Part shown: piece after piece, positions 33,274 to 41,882 of the stretch
Position numbering within the stretch: position 1 is the stretch's first letter
Layout: every line of letters starts with the position of its first letter
Source: Paraburkholderia eburnea
GTDB lineage: Bacteria; Pseudomonadota; Gammaproteobacteria; Burkholderiales; Burkholderiaceae
Direction: 5' to 3'
Assembly (NCBI RefSeq): GCF_002917095.1
Contig: NZ_PQGA01000026.1
Span: 1 to 64,000, forward strand
DNA: 64,000 bases
Position numbers and translations under genes: made by a program
Notes under the pieces: generated by a model
What the model saw: the letters and a program-made list of their open reading frames with translations, nothing else
What the model was told of the DNA's origin: nothing
Databases searched by the model: none

Positions 33274-34156
33274 CGTATCCTCCAGGATCGGTCGATTCTT
33301 CTACGTTGAGTTCGAGCCGGTACGCGAGCGCCACGAACAGCGCCTGGCACAGACAGAACGTGCTGGTCAGCGAGCGGAACGCAAACGCGCTCCCCTCCTT
33401 CACATAGAGTTGCGCATCGGCGTGACGCGCGAGTGGCGAAAGCTGGCTGTCGGTAATGACGAGCGTCTTCGCCTGATGCTGCTGCGCCGCGCGCAGGCAG
33501 TACTGCGTCTCCTTGCCATAGGGCGCGAAGCTGATGGCAACCACCACGTCGCCCTTCCTCACGCTGCGGATCTGCTCGTGATACATGCCGCCCAGGCCCG
33601 AAACCAGATGCACGCGCTTGCGCGTATGTTGCAGCGCATACACGATGTAGCTCGCCACCGGAAACGAGCGGCGCACGCCGATCACATAGATATTGTCCGC
33701 GTGTTCGAGCATCTGCACGGCGGCGTCGAACTGCGCGTCGTCGAGCCCCGCTTCCAGTTCGTCCAGCCCGCTGCGGCAGGCGCCGATGAATTCTCGCGCG
33801 ACCGTGCCACCCAGCTCCGGACTGGCTTCGCCTTCCTTCGCGTCGATCAACTGACGAATGCGCTGCTGGTAGCTCGTGGCCGACACGCCCTGCCCCGCAT
33901 ACGCCTGGCGGAACACCGCCTGCAGATCCGAAAAGCCCGAAAAGCCGAAGCGCTGCGCAAAGCGCACCACCGCCGACGGGTGCACGCCGCAGCTCGCGGC
34001 GATGTCGCTGGTGCGATCCATCATCACGCTCGCGCGGTTCTGCTCGACATACGTTGCAATGCTTTTGAGCTGGCGCGGCAGCGCTTCGTACTCGTGCGCG
34101 ATGCGCTGCATCAATTCGTCCACGCCTGCTACCGCGTCGCTGGTTTCATCCGCCAT
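33266..34156 (-). CDS. iolR: MurR/RpiR-family regulator of inositol catabolism (IolR-like)
   Basis: A 296-residue protein with an N-terminal HTH_6 domain (about residues 12-85; VHPSAVVRFAQRFGFSGFSDLQAVFRQ) and a SIS sugar-isomerase-like ligand domain (about residues 130-260; IYVIGVRRSFPVASYIVYALQ). Rhizobial and enterobacterial iol clusters use RpiR-type repressors that release DNA on binding an inositol-pathway intermediate. It is divergent from the transporter/iolCDEB operon with a GGAA-N6-TTCC site between, so autoregulation and repression of both units is likely. Confidence 0.85.
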   Translation of the reverse strand: MADETSDAVAGVDELMQRIAHEYEALPRQLKSIATYVEQNRASVMMDRTSDIAASCGVHPSAVVRFAQRFGFSGFSDLQAVFRQAYAGQGVSATSYQQRIRQLIDAKEGEASPELGGTVAREFIGACRSGLDELEAGLDDAQFDAAVQMLEHADNIYVIGVRRSFPVASYIVYALQHTRKRVHLVSGLGGMYHEQIRSVRKGDVVVAISFAPYGKETQYCLRAAQQHQAKTLVITDSQLSPLARHADAQLYVKEGSAFAFRSLTSTFCLCQALFVALAYRLELNVEESTDPGGYDD

Positions 34157-34289
34157 GATCGTTTTCCCTGCCTTTGCCTACTCTTTTGCCGACGCTTTGC
34201 CCACATTTTCTTCCGCCATTTGCCGCACTGCCGCAAACCCTTGCTGGGCGGGCCTGAGTGAACTTCCGGAGGCATGGCCAACGGAGCCG

Positions 34290-34295
34290 ATTATA
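34290..34295 (-). promoter_or_regulatory. -10 element of the iolR-iolG transcript
   Basis: A perfect TATAAT on the minus strand lies about 134 bases before the iolR start. Its -35 position, 17 bp away (34313-34318), falls within the left arm of the IolR operator, so a bound repressor would block this promoter. Confidence 0.6.
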
Positions 34296-34312
34296 GGCAG
34301 CGCGCGGGTTGA

Positions 34313-34330
34313 ATGGAACAGATTTTCCAT
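34313..34330. promoter_or_regulatory. IolR operator candidate (GGAA-N6-TTCC)
   Basis: ATGGAA-N6-TTCCAT is an 18-bp perfect dyad containing the GGAA-N6-TTCC core (34315-34328) reported for the RpiR-type IolR of Sinorhizobium meliloti. It is the only copy I found near the iol genes. A second, looser palindrome (GAAATTTC flanked by GCAA/TTGC) lies just downstream at about 34339-34357. Confidence 0.7.
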
Positions 34331-34353
34331 TTTTATTTGCAATGAAATTTCTG

Positions 34354-34382
34354 TTGCAAGCGTTCGGTCGATCGCCTAATCT
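34354..34382 (+). promoter_or_regulatory. Promoter of the inositol transporter-iolCDEB operon
   Basis: TTGCAA (34354-34359) and TAATCT (34377-34382) have the ideal 17-bp spacing, giving a start near 34389 and a leader of about 70 bases. The operator lies about 60-75 bp upstream of this start, so repression there may need looping or the second palindrome. Confidence 0.65.
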
Positions 34383-34457
34383 TGTCGATGAGCGCCGCAG
34401 AATTCGCTCGCGGGGCTCACCCCAAAAACGAACGACAGACCGAGAAAGGTGGAGACA

Positions 34458-35519
34458 ATGAAGCAACGCAAGAGCAAAACCATGCTCCGAAGGCTGGCTG
34501 CGGCGTTCACGCTGGCAGCGGGTTTGACCGGCTTGAGCGTCATGGCCGCACAAACGGCGCAGGCCGCCGACGCGCACTTCGTCCTCATCAGCCACGCGCC
34601 CGATTCGGACTCGTGGTGGAACGTGATCAAGAACGCCATCAAGCAGGCCGACGAAGACTTCAACGTCGAAACCGACTACCGCAATCCGCCCAACGGCGAC
34701 ATCGCCGACATGGCGCGTCTGATCGAACAGGCCGCCGCGCGCAACTACGACGGCGTCATCACCACCATCGCCGACTTCGACGTGCTCAAGAGTTCCATCT
34801 CCAAGGTCACGGCCAAGAAGATCCCGCTCGTGACGATCAATTCCGGCACCGAGGAGCAAAGCCAGCAATTGGGCGCGATCATGCACGTGGGCCAGCCCGA
34901 ATACGTGGCGGGCCACGCCGCCGGCGAAAAGGCCAAGGCCGCGGGCGTGAAATCGTTCCTGTGCGTGAATCACATCGCCACCAACACGGTGTCGTTCGAT
35001 CGTTGCCGTGGCTTTGCGGATGCGATCGGCGTGGACTACAAGACCTCGACGATCGACTCGGGCCAGGACCCGACGGAAATCCAGTCGAAAGTGAGCGCCT
35101 ATCTGCGCAACCACCCGAACACGGGCGCGATCCTCACGCTCGGCCCGGTCCCGGCGGCGGCCACGCTCAAGGCGGTCCAGCAGATGGGTCTCGCGAACAA
35201 GATCTACTTCTGCACCTTCGACTTCTCGGATGAAATCGCCCAGGCGATCCGCGCGGGCACGATCCAGTTCGCCATCGATCAGCAGCCCTACCTGCAGGGC
35301 TACATTCCGGTGGCCGTGCTGGCGATCGTGAAGAAGGACCACACCACCGATCCCGCGAAGATCCGCCAGATCCTCGAAGCGAATCCGAAGTTCAAGCAGC
35401 GACTCGATACCTATGGCCTGCAACCGTCCTATGGCCCAAAGAACATCCGCTCGGGTCCGGGCTTCATCACCAAGGAGAATCTGGATAAGGTCGTGAAGTA
35501 CGCGGGTCAGTACCGCTGA
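34458..35519 (+). CDS. Periplasmic sugar (inositol)-binding protein of an ABC importer
   Basis: A 353-residue type I periplasmic binding protein. Residues 1-36 form a signal peptide (basic MKQRKSKTMLRR, hydrophobic core, cleavage after AQAA). The mature part starts DAHFVLISHAPDSDSWWNVIKNAIKQA, typical of ribose/inositol binders. Its position at the head of the iol operon implies inositol as ligand. ATG 34458 has AAAGGTGGAG just upstream; a GTG nine bases earlier is less likely. The next gene is 224 bp away, a gap often used to make more binding protein than permease. Confidence 0.9.
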   Translation: MKQRKSKTMLRRLAAAFTLAAGLTGLSVMAAQTAQAADAHFVLISHAPDSDSWWNVIKNAIKQADEDFNVETDYRNPPNGDIADMARLIEQAAARNYDGVITTIADFDVLKSSISKVTAKKIPLVTINSGTEEQSQQLGAIMHVGQPEYVAGHAAGEKAKAAGVKSFLCVNHIATNTVSFDRCRGFADAIGVDYKTSTIDSGQDPTEIQSKVSAYLRNHPNTGAILTLGPVPAAATLKAVQQMGLANKIYFCTFDFSDEIAQAIRAGTIQFAIDQQPYLQGYIPVAVLAIVKKDHTTDPAKIRQILEANPKFKQRLDTYGLQPSYGPKNIRSGPGFITKENLDKVVKYAGQYR

Positions 35520-35743
35520 TCCACGCGTTCATCCGCACCGGTTTTTTGGTTTTTTCGCTTTTATCTTCAGCCACGCGCGCCGGCGGCACGCATCACGCGA
35601 ACCTGCCTCGCCTTACGCCTGCCCCGCCGCGCGTCAATTCACCGGGCCAGTCCCGCCGCCATGGCAACTGGCCTCGCGACTCAGCTTTGCATGGGAAGCG
35701 CACCGCGCGTTGCCGCGCCAGGTGCGATCCACAAGGAGACATC

Positions 35744-36904
35744 ATGGGTGTAGCCGGCAAACACTATCCCTCACACGCAGACGAAAGCGGCGCAGCGCAG
35801 CCTCCGGGCGCCGCGGCCCCGGGCGACGAGCGCGTGGGCCATGAATCGTGGTTCGGCCATCTGCTCGGCCGGCCCGAATTCGCCGCGATTTCGGGAACCG
35901 TACTCGTGTTCGCCGTGTTCGCGATTGGCGCCGGCGGCTCCGGCATGTTCGACCTCGACGGCGTGATGAACTGGTCGCAGGTCGCCGCTTATTTAGGCAT
36001 CCTTGCCGTCGGCGCGTGTCTGTTGATGATCGCCGGCGAGTTCGATCTCTCCATCGGCTCGATGATCGGCTTCGCGGGCATGATGGTCGCCATTCCCACG
36101 ATGTATTTCCACTGGCCGATCGCGCTGTCGATCCTGTTCGCGTTCGTGGGCTGCACGGCGCTGGGCGCGCTCAACGGCTACCTCGTGATGCGCACGCGCC
36201 TGCCCTCGTTCATCGTCACGCTCGCGTTCCTGTTCATCCTGCGCGGCCTCACGCTCGCGCTCTCGATCATGTTCGCGGATCGCACCATCGTCTCGGGCGT
36301 GGGCGACGTCGCGAAGACCGACTTCCTGACCAACCTGCTCTTTCACGGTACCGCGTTCAAGGGCCTGTTCGTGGGACTCGCGCACCTCGGCATCGGCAAG
36401 ATGCTCGACAACGGCCAGCCGCTCGTGCCGGGCATCCCGAAGGTGATCTTGTGGTGGATCGCGCTCGTCATCATCGGCGCCTTCACGCTTGCCCGCACCC
36501 GCTACGGCAACTGGATCTTCGCCGTGGGCGGCGATTCGAACGCCGCGAAAAACGTAGGCGTGCCCGTCAAGCGCGTCAAGATTTCGCTCTTCATGTTGAC
36601 CGCGTTCTGCTCGTGCCTGTTCGCGGTGCTGCAGGTTTGCGACATCGGCTCGGCCGCTGCGGATCGCGGCTTGCAGAAGGAATTCGAAGCCATCATCGCC
36701 GCGGTGATCGGCGGCTCGCTGCTCACGGGCGGTTATGGGTCGGTGATCGGCGCGGCGTTCGGCGCGCTCATCTTCGGTGTCGTGCAGATCGGCATCACCT
36801 ATACGAACATCGATTCGGACTGGTTCCGCGTGTTCCTCGGCGGGATGCTGCTCGTCGCCGTGCTCTTCAACCACTATGTGCGCCGCCGCGTCGCGCAATC
36901 GTAA
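35744..36904 (+). CDS. Sugar ABC transporter permease (RbsC-like, inositol)
   Basis: A 386-residue permease of the ribose/xylose type with about 8-10 hydrophobic segments. The conserved block LLMIAGEFDLSIGSMIGFAGM and the cytoplasmic-loop motif GGDSNAAKNVGVPVKRVKISLF (coupling helix) are clear. About 45 residues of polar, Ala/Gly-rich N-terminal tail precede the first helix. AAGGAG 6 bases upstream sets ATG 35744. It is followed 13 bp later by the ATPase gene. Confidence 0.9.
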   Translation: MGVAGKHYPSHADESGAAQPPGAAAPGDERVGHESWFGHLLGRPEFAAISGTVLVFAVFAIGAGGSGMFDLDGVMNWSQVAAYLGILAVGACLLMIAGEFDLSIGSMIGFAGMMVAIPTMYFHWPIALSILFAFVGCTALGALNGYLVMRTRLPSFIVTLAFLFILRGLTLALSIMFADRTIVSGVGDVAKTDFLTNLLFHGTAFKGLFVGLAHLGIGKMLDNGQPLVPGIPKVILWWIALVIIGAFTLARTRYGNWIFAVGGDSNAAKNVGVPVKRVKISLFMLTAFCSCLFAVLQVCDIGSAAADRGLQKEFEAIIAAVIGGSLLTGGYGSVIGAAFGALIFGVVQIGITYTNIDSDWFRVFLGGMLLVAVLFNHYVRRRVAQS

Positions 36905-36917
36905 GACGGAGGCCAAC

Positions 36918-37730
36918 ATGTCGGACACCATTCAGACTGACCCGAACGCCGATTACATTCTCGCGCTCGACAACGTCAGCAAGCACTTCGGCAAGGTCAT
37001 CGCGCTCAACGGCGTCACGCTGCGCCTGAAGCGCGGCGAGGTGCACTGCCTGCTGGGCGACAACGGCGCGGGCAAGTCCACGCTCATCAAGACGCTCGCG
37101 GGCGTGCACGCGCCCACGACGGGCCAGTACTTCGTCGACGGCAAGCCGGTGCGCTTCGAATCGCCCAAGGACGCGCTCGATCTCGGCATCGCGACCGTCT
37201 ATCAGGATCTCGCGCTGGTGCCGCTCCTGTCGGTCGCGCGCAACTTCTTCATGGGCCGCGAGCCGCAGAAGAAGCTGTTCGGTTTCATCAACGTGATGGA
37301 TCTCGATGCGAGCGCAACGATCGCGAAGGACCGTCTCGCCGAAATGGGCATCCATGTGCGCGATCCGCATCAGGCGATCGGCACGATGTCGGGCGGCGAG
37401 CGCCAGTGTCTCGCGATCGCACGCGCCATCCACTTCGGCGCGCGCGTGCTGATTCTGGACGAGCCCACCGCCGCGCTGGGCGTGAAGCAGAGCTTCAATG
37501 TGCTCAAGCTGATCCACGCGGCGCGCGCCAAGGGCATTTCGGTGATCTTCATCACCCACAACGTCCACCACGCCTACCCGATCGGCGATTCGTTCACGCT
37601 GCTCAATCGCGGCCGCTCGCTCGGCACCTATACGAAGGACACGATCACCAAGAACGAGGTCCTCGACATGATGGCCGGCGGCGCGGAAATGCAGAAGATG
37701 ATCGCCGAACTCGACGGCGCCACGATCTGA
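36918..37730 (+). CDS. Single-domain sugar ABC transporter ATPase (inositol)
   Basis: A 270-residue ATPase with Walker A GDNGAGKST, signature MSGGERQ, Walker B VLILDEPTAALG and switch His in FITHN. Most ribose/xylose-type importers use a ~500-residue protein with two fused cassettes; this one has only one, like rhizobial FrcA, so it should work as a homodimer. ACGGAGG precedes the ATG. It is 13 bp after the permease and 49 bp before iolC. Confidence 0.9.
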   Translation: MSDTIQTDPNADYILALDNVSKHFGKVIALNGVTLRLKRGEVHCLLGDNGAGKSTLIKTLAGVHAPTTGQYFVDGKPVRFESPKDALDLGIATVYQDLALVPLLSVARNFFMGREPQKKLFGFINVMDLDASATIAKDRLAEMGIHVRDPHQAIGTMSGGERQCLAIARAIHFGARVLILDEPTAALGVKQSFNVLKLIHAARAKGISVIFITHNVHHAYPIGDSFTLLNRGRSLGTYTKDTITKNEVLDMMAGGAEMQKMIAELDGATI

Positions 37731-37779
37731 AACCGCACACCCGTTCCGCGATCCGATACAGAATTCATCAGGAATGCTC

Positions 37780-39834
37780 ATGACCAGTCATGAAAACACC
37801 GCAGGCACGCCCAACTCGCGCACCTCGCGTTTTGCGTCTGGGCGCAGCCGCGACATCGTGTGCCTCGGCCGCCTCGGCGTCGATCTCTACGCGCAGCAAG
37901 TGGGCGCGCGCCTCGAAGACGTGTCCACGTTCGCCAAATATCTGGGCGGCTCGTCGGCGAACATTGCGTTCGGCTGCGCGCGCCTCGGCCTGAAATCGGC
38001 CATGCTCACGCGCGTCGGCGACGACCACATGGGCCGCTTTCTCACCGAAACGCTCGACAAGGAAGGTTGCGATACGAGTCATGTGCGCATCGATCCGGAG
38101 CGCCTCACCGCGCTCGTGCTGCTCGGCATCAAGGATCGCGATACGTTCCCGCTGATTTTCTATCGCGAGAACTGCGCCGACATGGCCGTCGATCCCGCCG
38201 ATTTCGACGAAGCGTTCATCGCCTCGTCGAAGGCGCTGCTCATTACCGGCACGCACTTCTCCACCGAACAGGTCAATCGCACGAGTCTGCAGGCGCTCGA
38301 CTACGCGCGCCGCCATGACGTGCGCACCGTGCTCGACATCGATTATCGCCCGGTGCTCTGGGGCCTCACGGGCAAGGCCGATGGCGAGACGCGCTTTGTC
38401 GCCAGCGCAGGCGTGAGCGAGCATCTGCAGCGCATCCTGCCGCAGTTCGACCTGGTGATCGGCACCGAGGAAGAGTTCCGCATCGCGGGCGGCCACGACG
38501 ATCTGATCGCGGCGCTCAAGCGCGTGCGCGAAGTCACGTCCGCGACGCTGCTGGTCAAGCGCGGGCCGCTCGGCTGCCAGATCATCGAAGGCGCGGTGCC
38601 CGCCTCGCTCGACGCTCTGCCGATGCAGCGCGGCGTGGAAGTCGAAGTGCTCAACGTGCTGGGCGCGGGCGATGCGTTCGCTTCGGGCTTCCTTTCGGGC
38701 TGGCTGCGCGATGCGCCGCTCGAAGACTGCGCGCGCACGGCCAACGCCTGCGGCGCGCTGGTGGTTTCGCGCCACGGCTGCGCGCCCGCCATGCCCACGC
38801 CCGCGGAACTCGACTATTTCCTGCGCGAAGCCCAGGCCGACCCCGTGCGCATGCGCCGCCCCGACCGCGACGCGACGCTCGCGCGTCTGCATCGCGTGAC
38901 GCCCGCGCGCAAGCAGTACGACGAAGTGCTCGGCTTCGCGTTCGACCATCGCAATCAGTTCTTCGATCTCGCACAGCAGACGGGCGCAAGCGAAACGCGC
39001 ATCTCGTACCTCAAGAATCTGTTCGTCGAAGCCGTGGCGCAAACGGAAAGCGCGCTCGGCCTGCAAGGCAGGATCGGCGTACTGATCGACGATCGTTACG
39101 GCCAGGACGCGCTCAATGCGGCGACCGGGCGTGACTGGTGGATCGGCCGTCCGGTCGAACTGCCGGGTTCGGTGCCGCTGGTGTTCGATCATGGCCACTC
39201 GATCGGCACGACACTCGCCGCGTGGCCCATCAGCCACACGGTCAAGTGCCTCGTGCAGTTCCATCCCGACGAGCCGATCGAGCAGCGCCTCGAACAGGAA
39301 GCGCAATTGCGCGCGCTCTACGACGCGACGCAGGCAAGCGGCCATGAACTGCTGCTCGAAGTGATTCCACCGAAGCTCAACGGCAAGCCGAACGCGCCCG
39401 ACGTCATCTATCGCGCGCTCAAGCGGCTCTACAACATCGGCCTCTATCCCGAGTGGTGGAAACTCGAACCGGTCGACGCGGCGCAGTGGCGCGAGATCGA
39501 CGCGCTGATCGCCGAGCGCGATCCGCATTGCCGCGGCGTGGTGCTGCTGGGGCTTTCGGCGCCGATGGATCAGCTCGTGGGCGGCTTCGCGGCGGCGGCG
39601 GCATCCGATAGCTGCCGTGGCTTCACCGTCGGCCGCACGATCTTCTACGAGCCGAGCAGCGCCTGGCTCAAGGGCGAAATCGACGACAAGGAAGTGATCG
39701 CCCGCGTGCGGCACGCCTTCGAAACGCTGATCGCGGCGTGGCGCGCGGCGCGCGGCGATGCGCAAGGCCGATCGAGCCCGTCGAGCCAGTCAAACCCGCG
39801 CTCGCCCATCGCGCATGAGGAGAAAGCGGCATGA
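37780..39834 (+). CDS. iolC: Bifunctional 5-dehydro-2-deoxygluconokinase / DUF2090 (aldolase-like) protein
   Basis: A 684-residue fusion. Residues about 20-345 are a PfkB-family kinase with CLGRLGVDLYAQQVGARLEDV, GGSSANIAFGCARLG and the anion-hole motif LGAGDAFASGF carrying the catalytic Asp. Residues about 365-660 are a DUF2090 domain, related to class I sugar-phosphate aldolases and taken as the IolJ-type activity that splits 2-deoxy-5-keto-gluconate-6-phosphate. AGGA 6 bases upstream fits ATG 37780; an ATG at 37774 is too close. The stop overlaps iolD (ATGA). Confidence 0.9.
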   Translation: MTSHENTAGTPNSRTSRFASGRSRDIVCLGRLGVDLYAQQVGARLEDVSTFAKYLGGSSANIAFGCARLGLKSAMLTRVGDDHMGRFLTETLDKEGCDTSHVRIDPERLTALVLLGIKDRDTFPLIFYRENCADMAVDPADFDEAFIASSKALLITGTHFSTEQVNRTSLQALDYARRHDVRTVLDIDYRPVLWGLTGKADGETRFVASAGVSEHLQRILPQFDLVIGTEEEFRIAGGHDDLIAALKRVREVTSATLLVKRGPLGCQIIEGAVPASLDALPMQRGVEVEVLNVLGAGDAFASGFLSGWLRDAPLEDCARTANACGALVVSRHGCAPAMPTPAELDYFLREAQADPVRMRRPDRDATLARLHRVTPARKQYDEVLGFAFDHRNQFFDLAQQTGASETRISYLKNLFVEAVAQTESALGLQGRIGVLIDDRYGQDALNAATGRDWWIGRPVELPGSVPLVFDHGHSIGTTLAAWPISHTVKCLVQFHPDEPIEQRLEQEAQLRALYDATQASGHELLLEVIPPKLNGKPNAPDVIYRALKRLYNIGLYPEWWKLEPVDAAQWREIDALIAERDPHCRGVVLLGLSAPMDQLVGGFAAAAASDSCRGFTVGRTIFYEPSSAWLKGEIDDKEVIARVRHAFETLIAAWRAARGDAQGRSSPSSQSNPRSPIAHEEKAA

Positions 39835-41849
39835 ACCAACGCATCGCTCCCATCGCCAGCGTCGCCCAGGAGCAGGCCCAGCAGGCGCAACCGGTGGCGC
39901 AGGCGCCTGGCGCCACCGTGCGCCTCACCGCCGCGCAGGCGCTGGTGCGCTATCTCGCGGCCCAGCGCGTGGCCTGCGAGGACGGTTCCGGGCGCACCGA
40001 GCCGCTGTTCGGCGGCGTGTTCGCGATCTTCGGGCACGGCAACGTGGCGGGCCTCGGCGAGGCGCTCTATCAGTATCGCCATGAATTGCCGACGCTGCGC
40101 GCGCACAACGAGCAGGCCATGGCGCATAGCGCGATCGCCTACGCAAAGGCGCATTTCCGCCGCCGCATGATGGCGGTCACGACGTCGATCGGCCCCGGCG
40201 CGACCAATCTCGTCACCGCCGCCGCGCTTGCGCACGTCAACCGCCTGCCGGTGCTGCTGCTGCCCGGCGATATCTTTGTCTCGCGCGAGCCCGATCCGGT
40301 ACTCCAGCAGATCGAAGATCTTCAGGATGGCGGACTATCGGCCAACGACGCGCTCAAGCCTGTTTCGCGCTATTTCGACCGCATCGTGCATCCGGCGCAA
40401 CTGCTTTCCGCGCTGCCGCGCGCGCTGCGCGTGCTCACCGACGCGGCGCTGTGCGGCCCCGTCACGCTCGCACTGCCGCAGGACGTGCAGGCGACAGCCT
40501 GGGACTATCCGGCGAGCTTCTTCACGCCGCGCCTCGTCACCTTCCACGCGCCCGCGCCGGTGCAAACCGAAATCGACGCCGCCGTCACGCAGTTGCTTCG
40601 CGCAAAGCGCCCGCTGATCGTCGCGGGCGGCGGTGTGCTTTATTCGCGCGCCGCGCCGCAATTGCAGGCCTTCGCTGCCGCGCACGGCACTCCCGTGGTG
40701 GAGACGCAGGCCGGCAAGGGAGCGCTGGCGTGGGACGATCCGCTCAATGCGGGTGCGATCGGCGTGACGGGTTCGCCCGCCGCCAACGCGCTCGCCAGCG
40801 ACGCCGACTGCGTGCTCGCCGTGGGCACGCGCCTGCAGGACTTCACGACCGGCTCGAACTCGCTGTTCGCCAATGCGCGCGTGGTCAGCGTCAACGCCAA
40901 CGGCTTCGACACGCTCAAGCTCAACAGCGTCGCCGTGCAGGCCGACGCGAAGCTCGCGCTCGCGGCGCTCGACGAAGCGCTCGTCAACTGGCGCGCGGAG
41001 GCCGACTGGAGCGCGAACGCACTGCAACTCGCCAACGACTGGCGCACGAGCGTGGAGCGGCTCACGCACGCGGCACAGGACCGCAACTGCCTGCCTTATG
41101 ACGCCGATGTGATCGGCGCCGTGCAGCGCTCGTCAAGCCGTTCGTACACCGAAGATATCGTCGTGTGCGCGGCAGGCACGCTGCCCGCCGAACTGCACAA
41201 GCTCTGGCGCGCGGGCCAGCCCGGCGCGTATCACGTCGAATACGGCTACTCGTGCATGGGCTACGAGATCGCGGGGGGACTCGGCGCCAAACTCGCGCGG
41301 CCCGATCGCGAAGTCATCGTGATGGTCGGTGACGGCAGCTATCTGATGATGAACAGCGAGATCGCCACCTCGGTGATGCTCGGCGCGAAGCTCATCATCG
41401 TCGTGCTCGACAATCGCGGCTACGGCTGCATCAACCGGCTGCAACAGGCCGTCGGCGGCGCGCCCTTCAACAACCTGTTCGAGGATTGCGCGCAAGGGCC
41501 GTTGGGCGCGCCGCGCATCGACTTCGCCTCCCATGCGCGCTCGCTGGGCGCGCAGGCCGAGCACGTCGCCAACGTCGCGGAACTCGAAGCGGCGCTGCAA
41601 CGCGCACGCGCGGCCTCGCGCACCTACCTCATCAGCATCGACACCGACCCGGCCCGCACGACCGAGGACGGCGGCTGGTGGTGGGAGGTCGCGGTGCCCG
41701 AAGTGTCGCCGCGCGCAGCGGTGCGCGACGCACGCGAGCGTTATGACGGCAAACTCGCCGAGCGCGGCGGCCGCGTGACGCAGGCCACAATGAAACCTTC
41801 GCCGCACAGCGCCGATGACGCCGAAGACGACACCCCTTCCAACGCATGA
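39831..41849 (+). CDS. iolD: 3D-(3,5/4)-trihydroxycyclohexane-1,2-dione acylhydrolase
   Basis: A 672-residue thiamine-diphosphate enzyme, longer than most ThDP enzymes as is usual for IolD. It opens the ring of THcHDO in inositol breakdown. The activating Glu lies in HNEQAMAHSAIAYAK, and the ThDP/Mg motif is GDGSYLMMNSEI...LDNRGYG (GDG-X-N). The iolC stop overlaps its ATG. It is followed 33 bp later by iolE. Confidence 0.95.
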   Translation: MNQRIAPIASVAQEQAQQAQPVAQAPGATVRLTAAQALVRYLAAQRVACEDGSGRTEPLFGGVFAIFGHGNVAGLGEALYQYRHELPTLRAHNEQAMAHSAIAYAKAHFRRRMMAVTTSIGPGATNLVTAAALAHVNRLPVLLLPGDIFVSREPDPVLQQIEDLQDGGLSANDALKPVSRYFDRIVHPAQLLSALPRALRVLTDAALCGPVTLALPQDVQATAWDYPASFFTPRLVTFHAPAPVQTEIDAAVTQLLRAKRPLIVAGGGVLYSRAAPQLQAFAAAHGTPVVETQAGKGALAWDDPLNAGAIGVTGSPAANALASDADCVLAVGTRLQDFTTGSNSLFANARVVSVNANGFDTLKLNSVAVQADAKLALAALDEALVNWRAEADWSANALQLANDWRTSVERLTHAAQDRNCLPYDADVIGAVQRSSSRSYTEDIVVCAAGTLPAELHKLWRAGQPGAYHVEYGYSCMGYEIAGGLGAKLARPDREVIVMVGDGSYLMMNSEIATSVMLGAKLIIVVLDNRGYGCINRLQQAVGGAPFNNLFEDCAQGPLGAPRIDFASHARSLGAQAEHVANVAELEAALQRARAASRTYLISIDTDPARTTEDGGWWWEVAVPEVSPRAAVRDARERYDGKLAERGGRVTQATMKPSPHSADDAEDDTPSNA

Positions 41850-41882
41850 CGAGATTCACGATCCCCAGATCGAGGCACGCAC

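Noticed and set aside
35520..35743. A terminator or attenuator between the binding protein and permease genes
   Set aside because: T-rich stretches (near 35541-35560) are present, but I could not find a stem with enough pairing in front of them.
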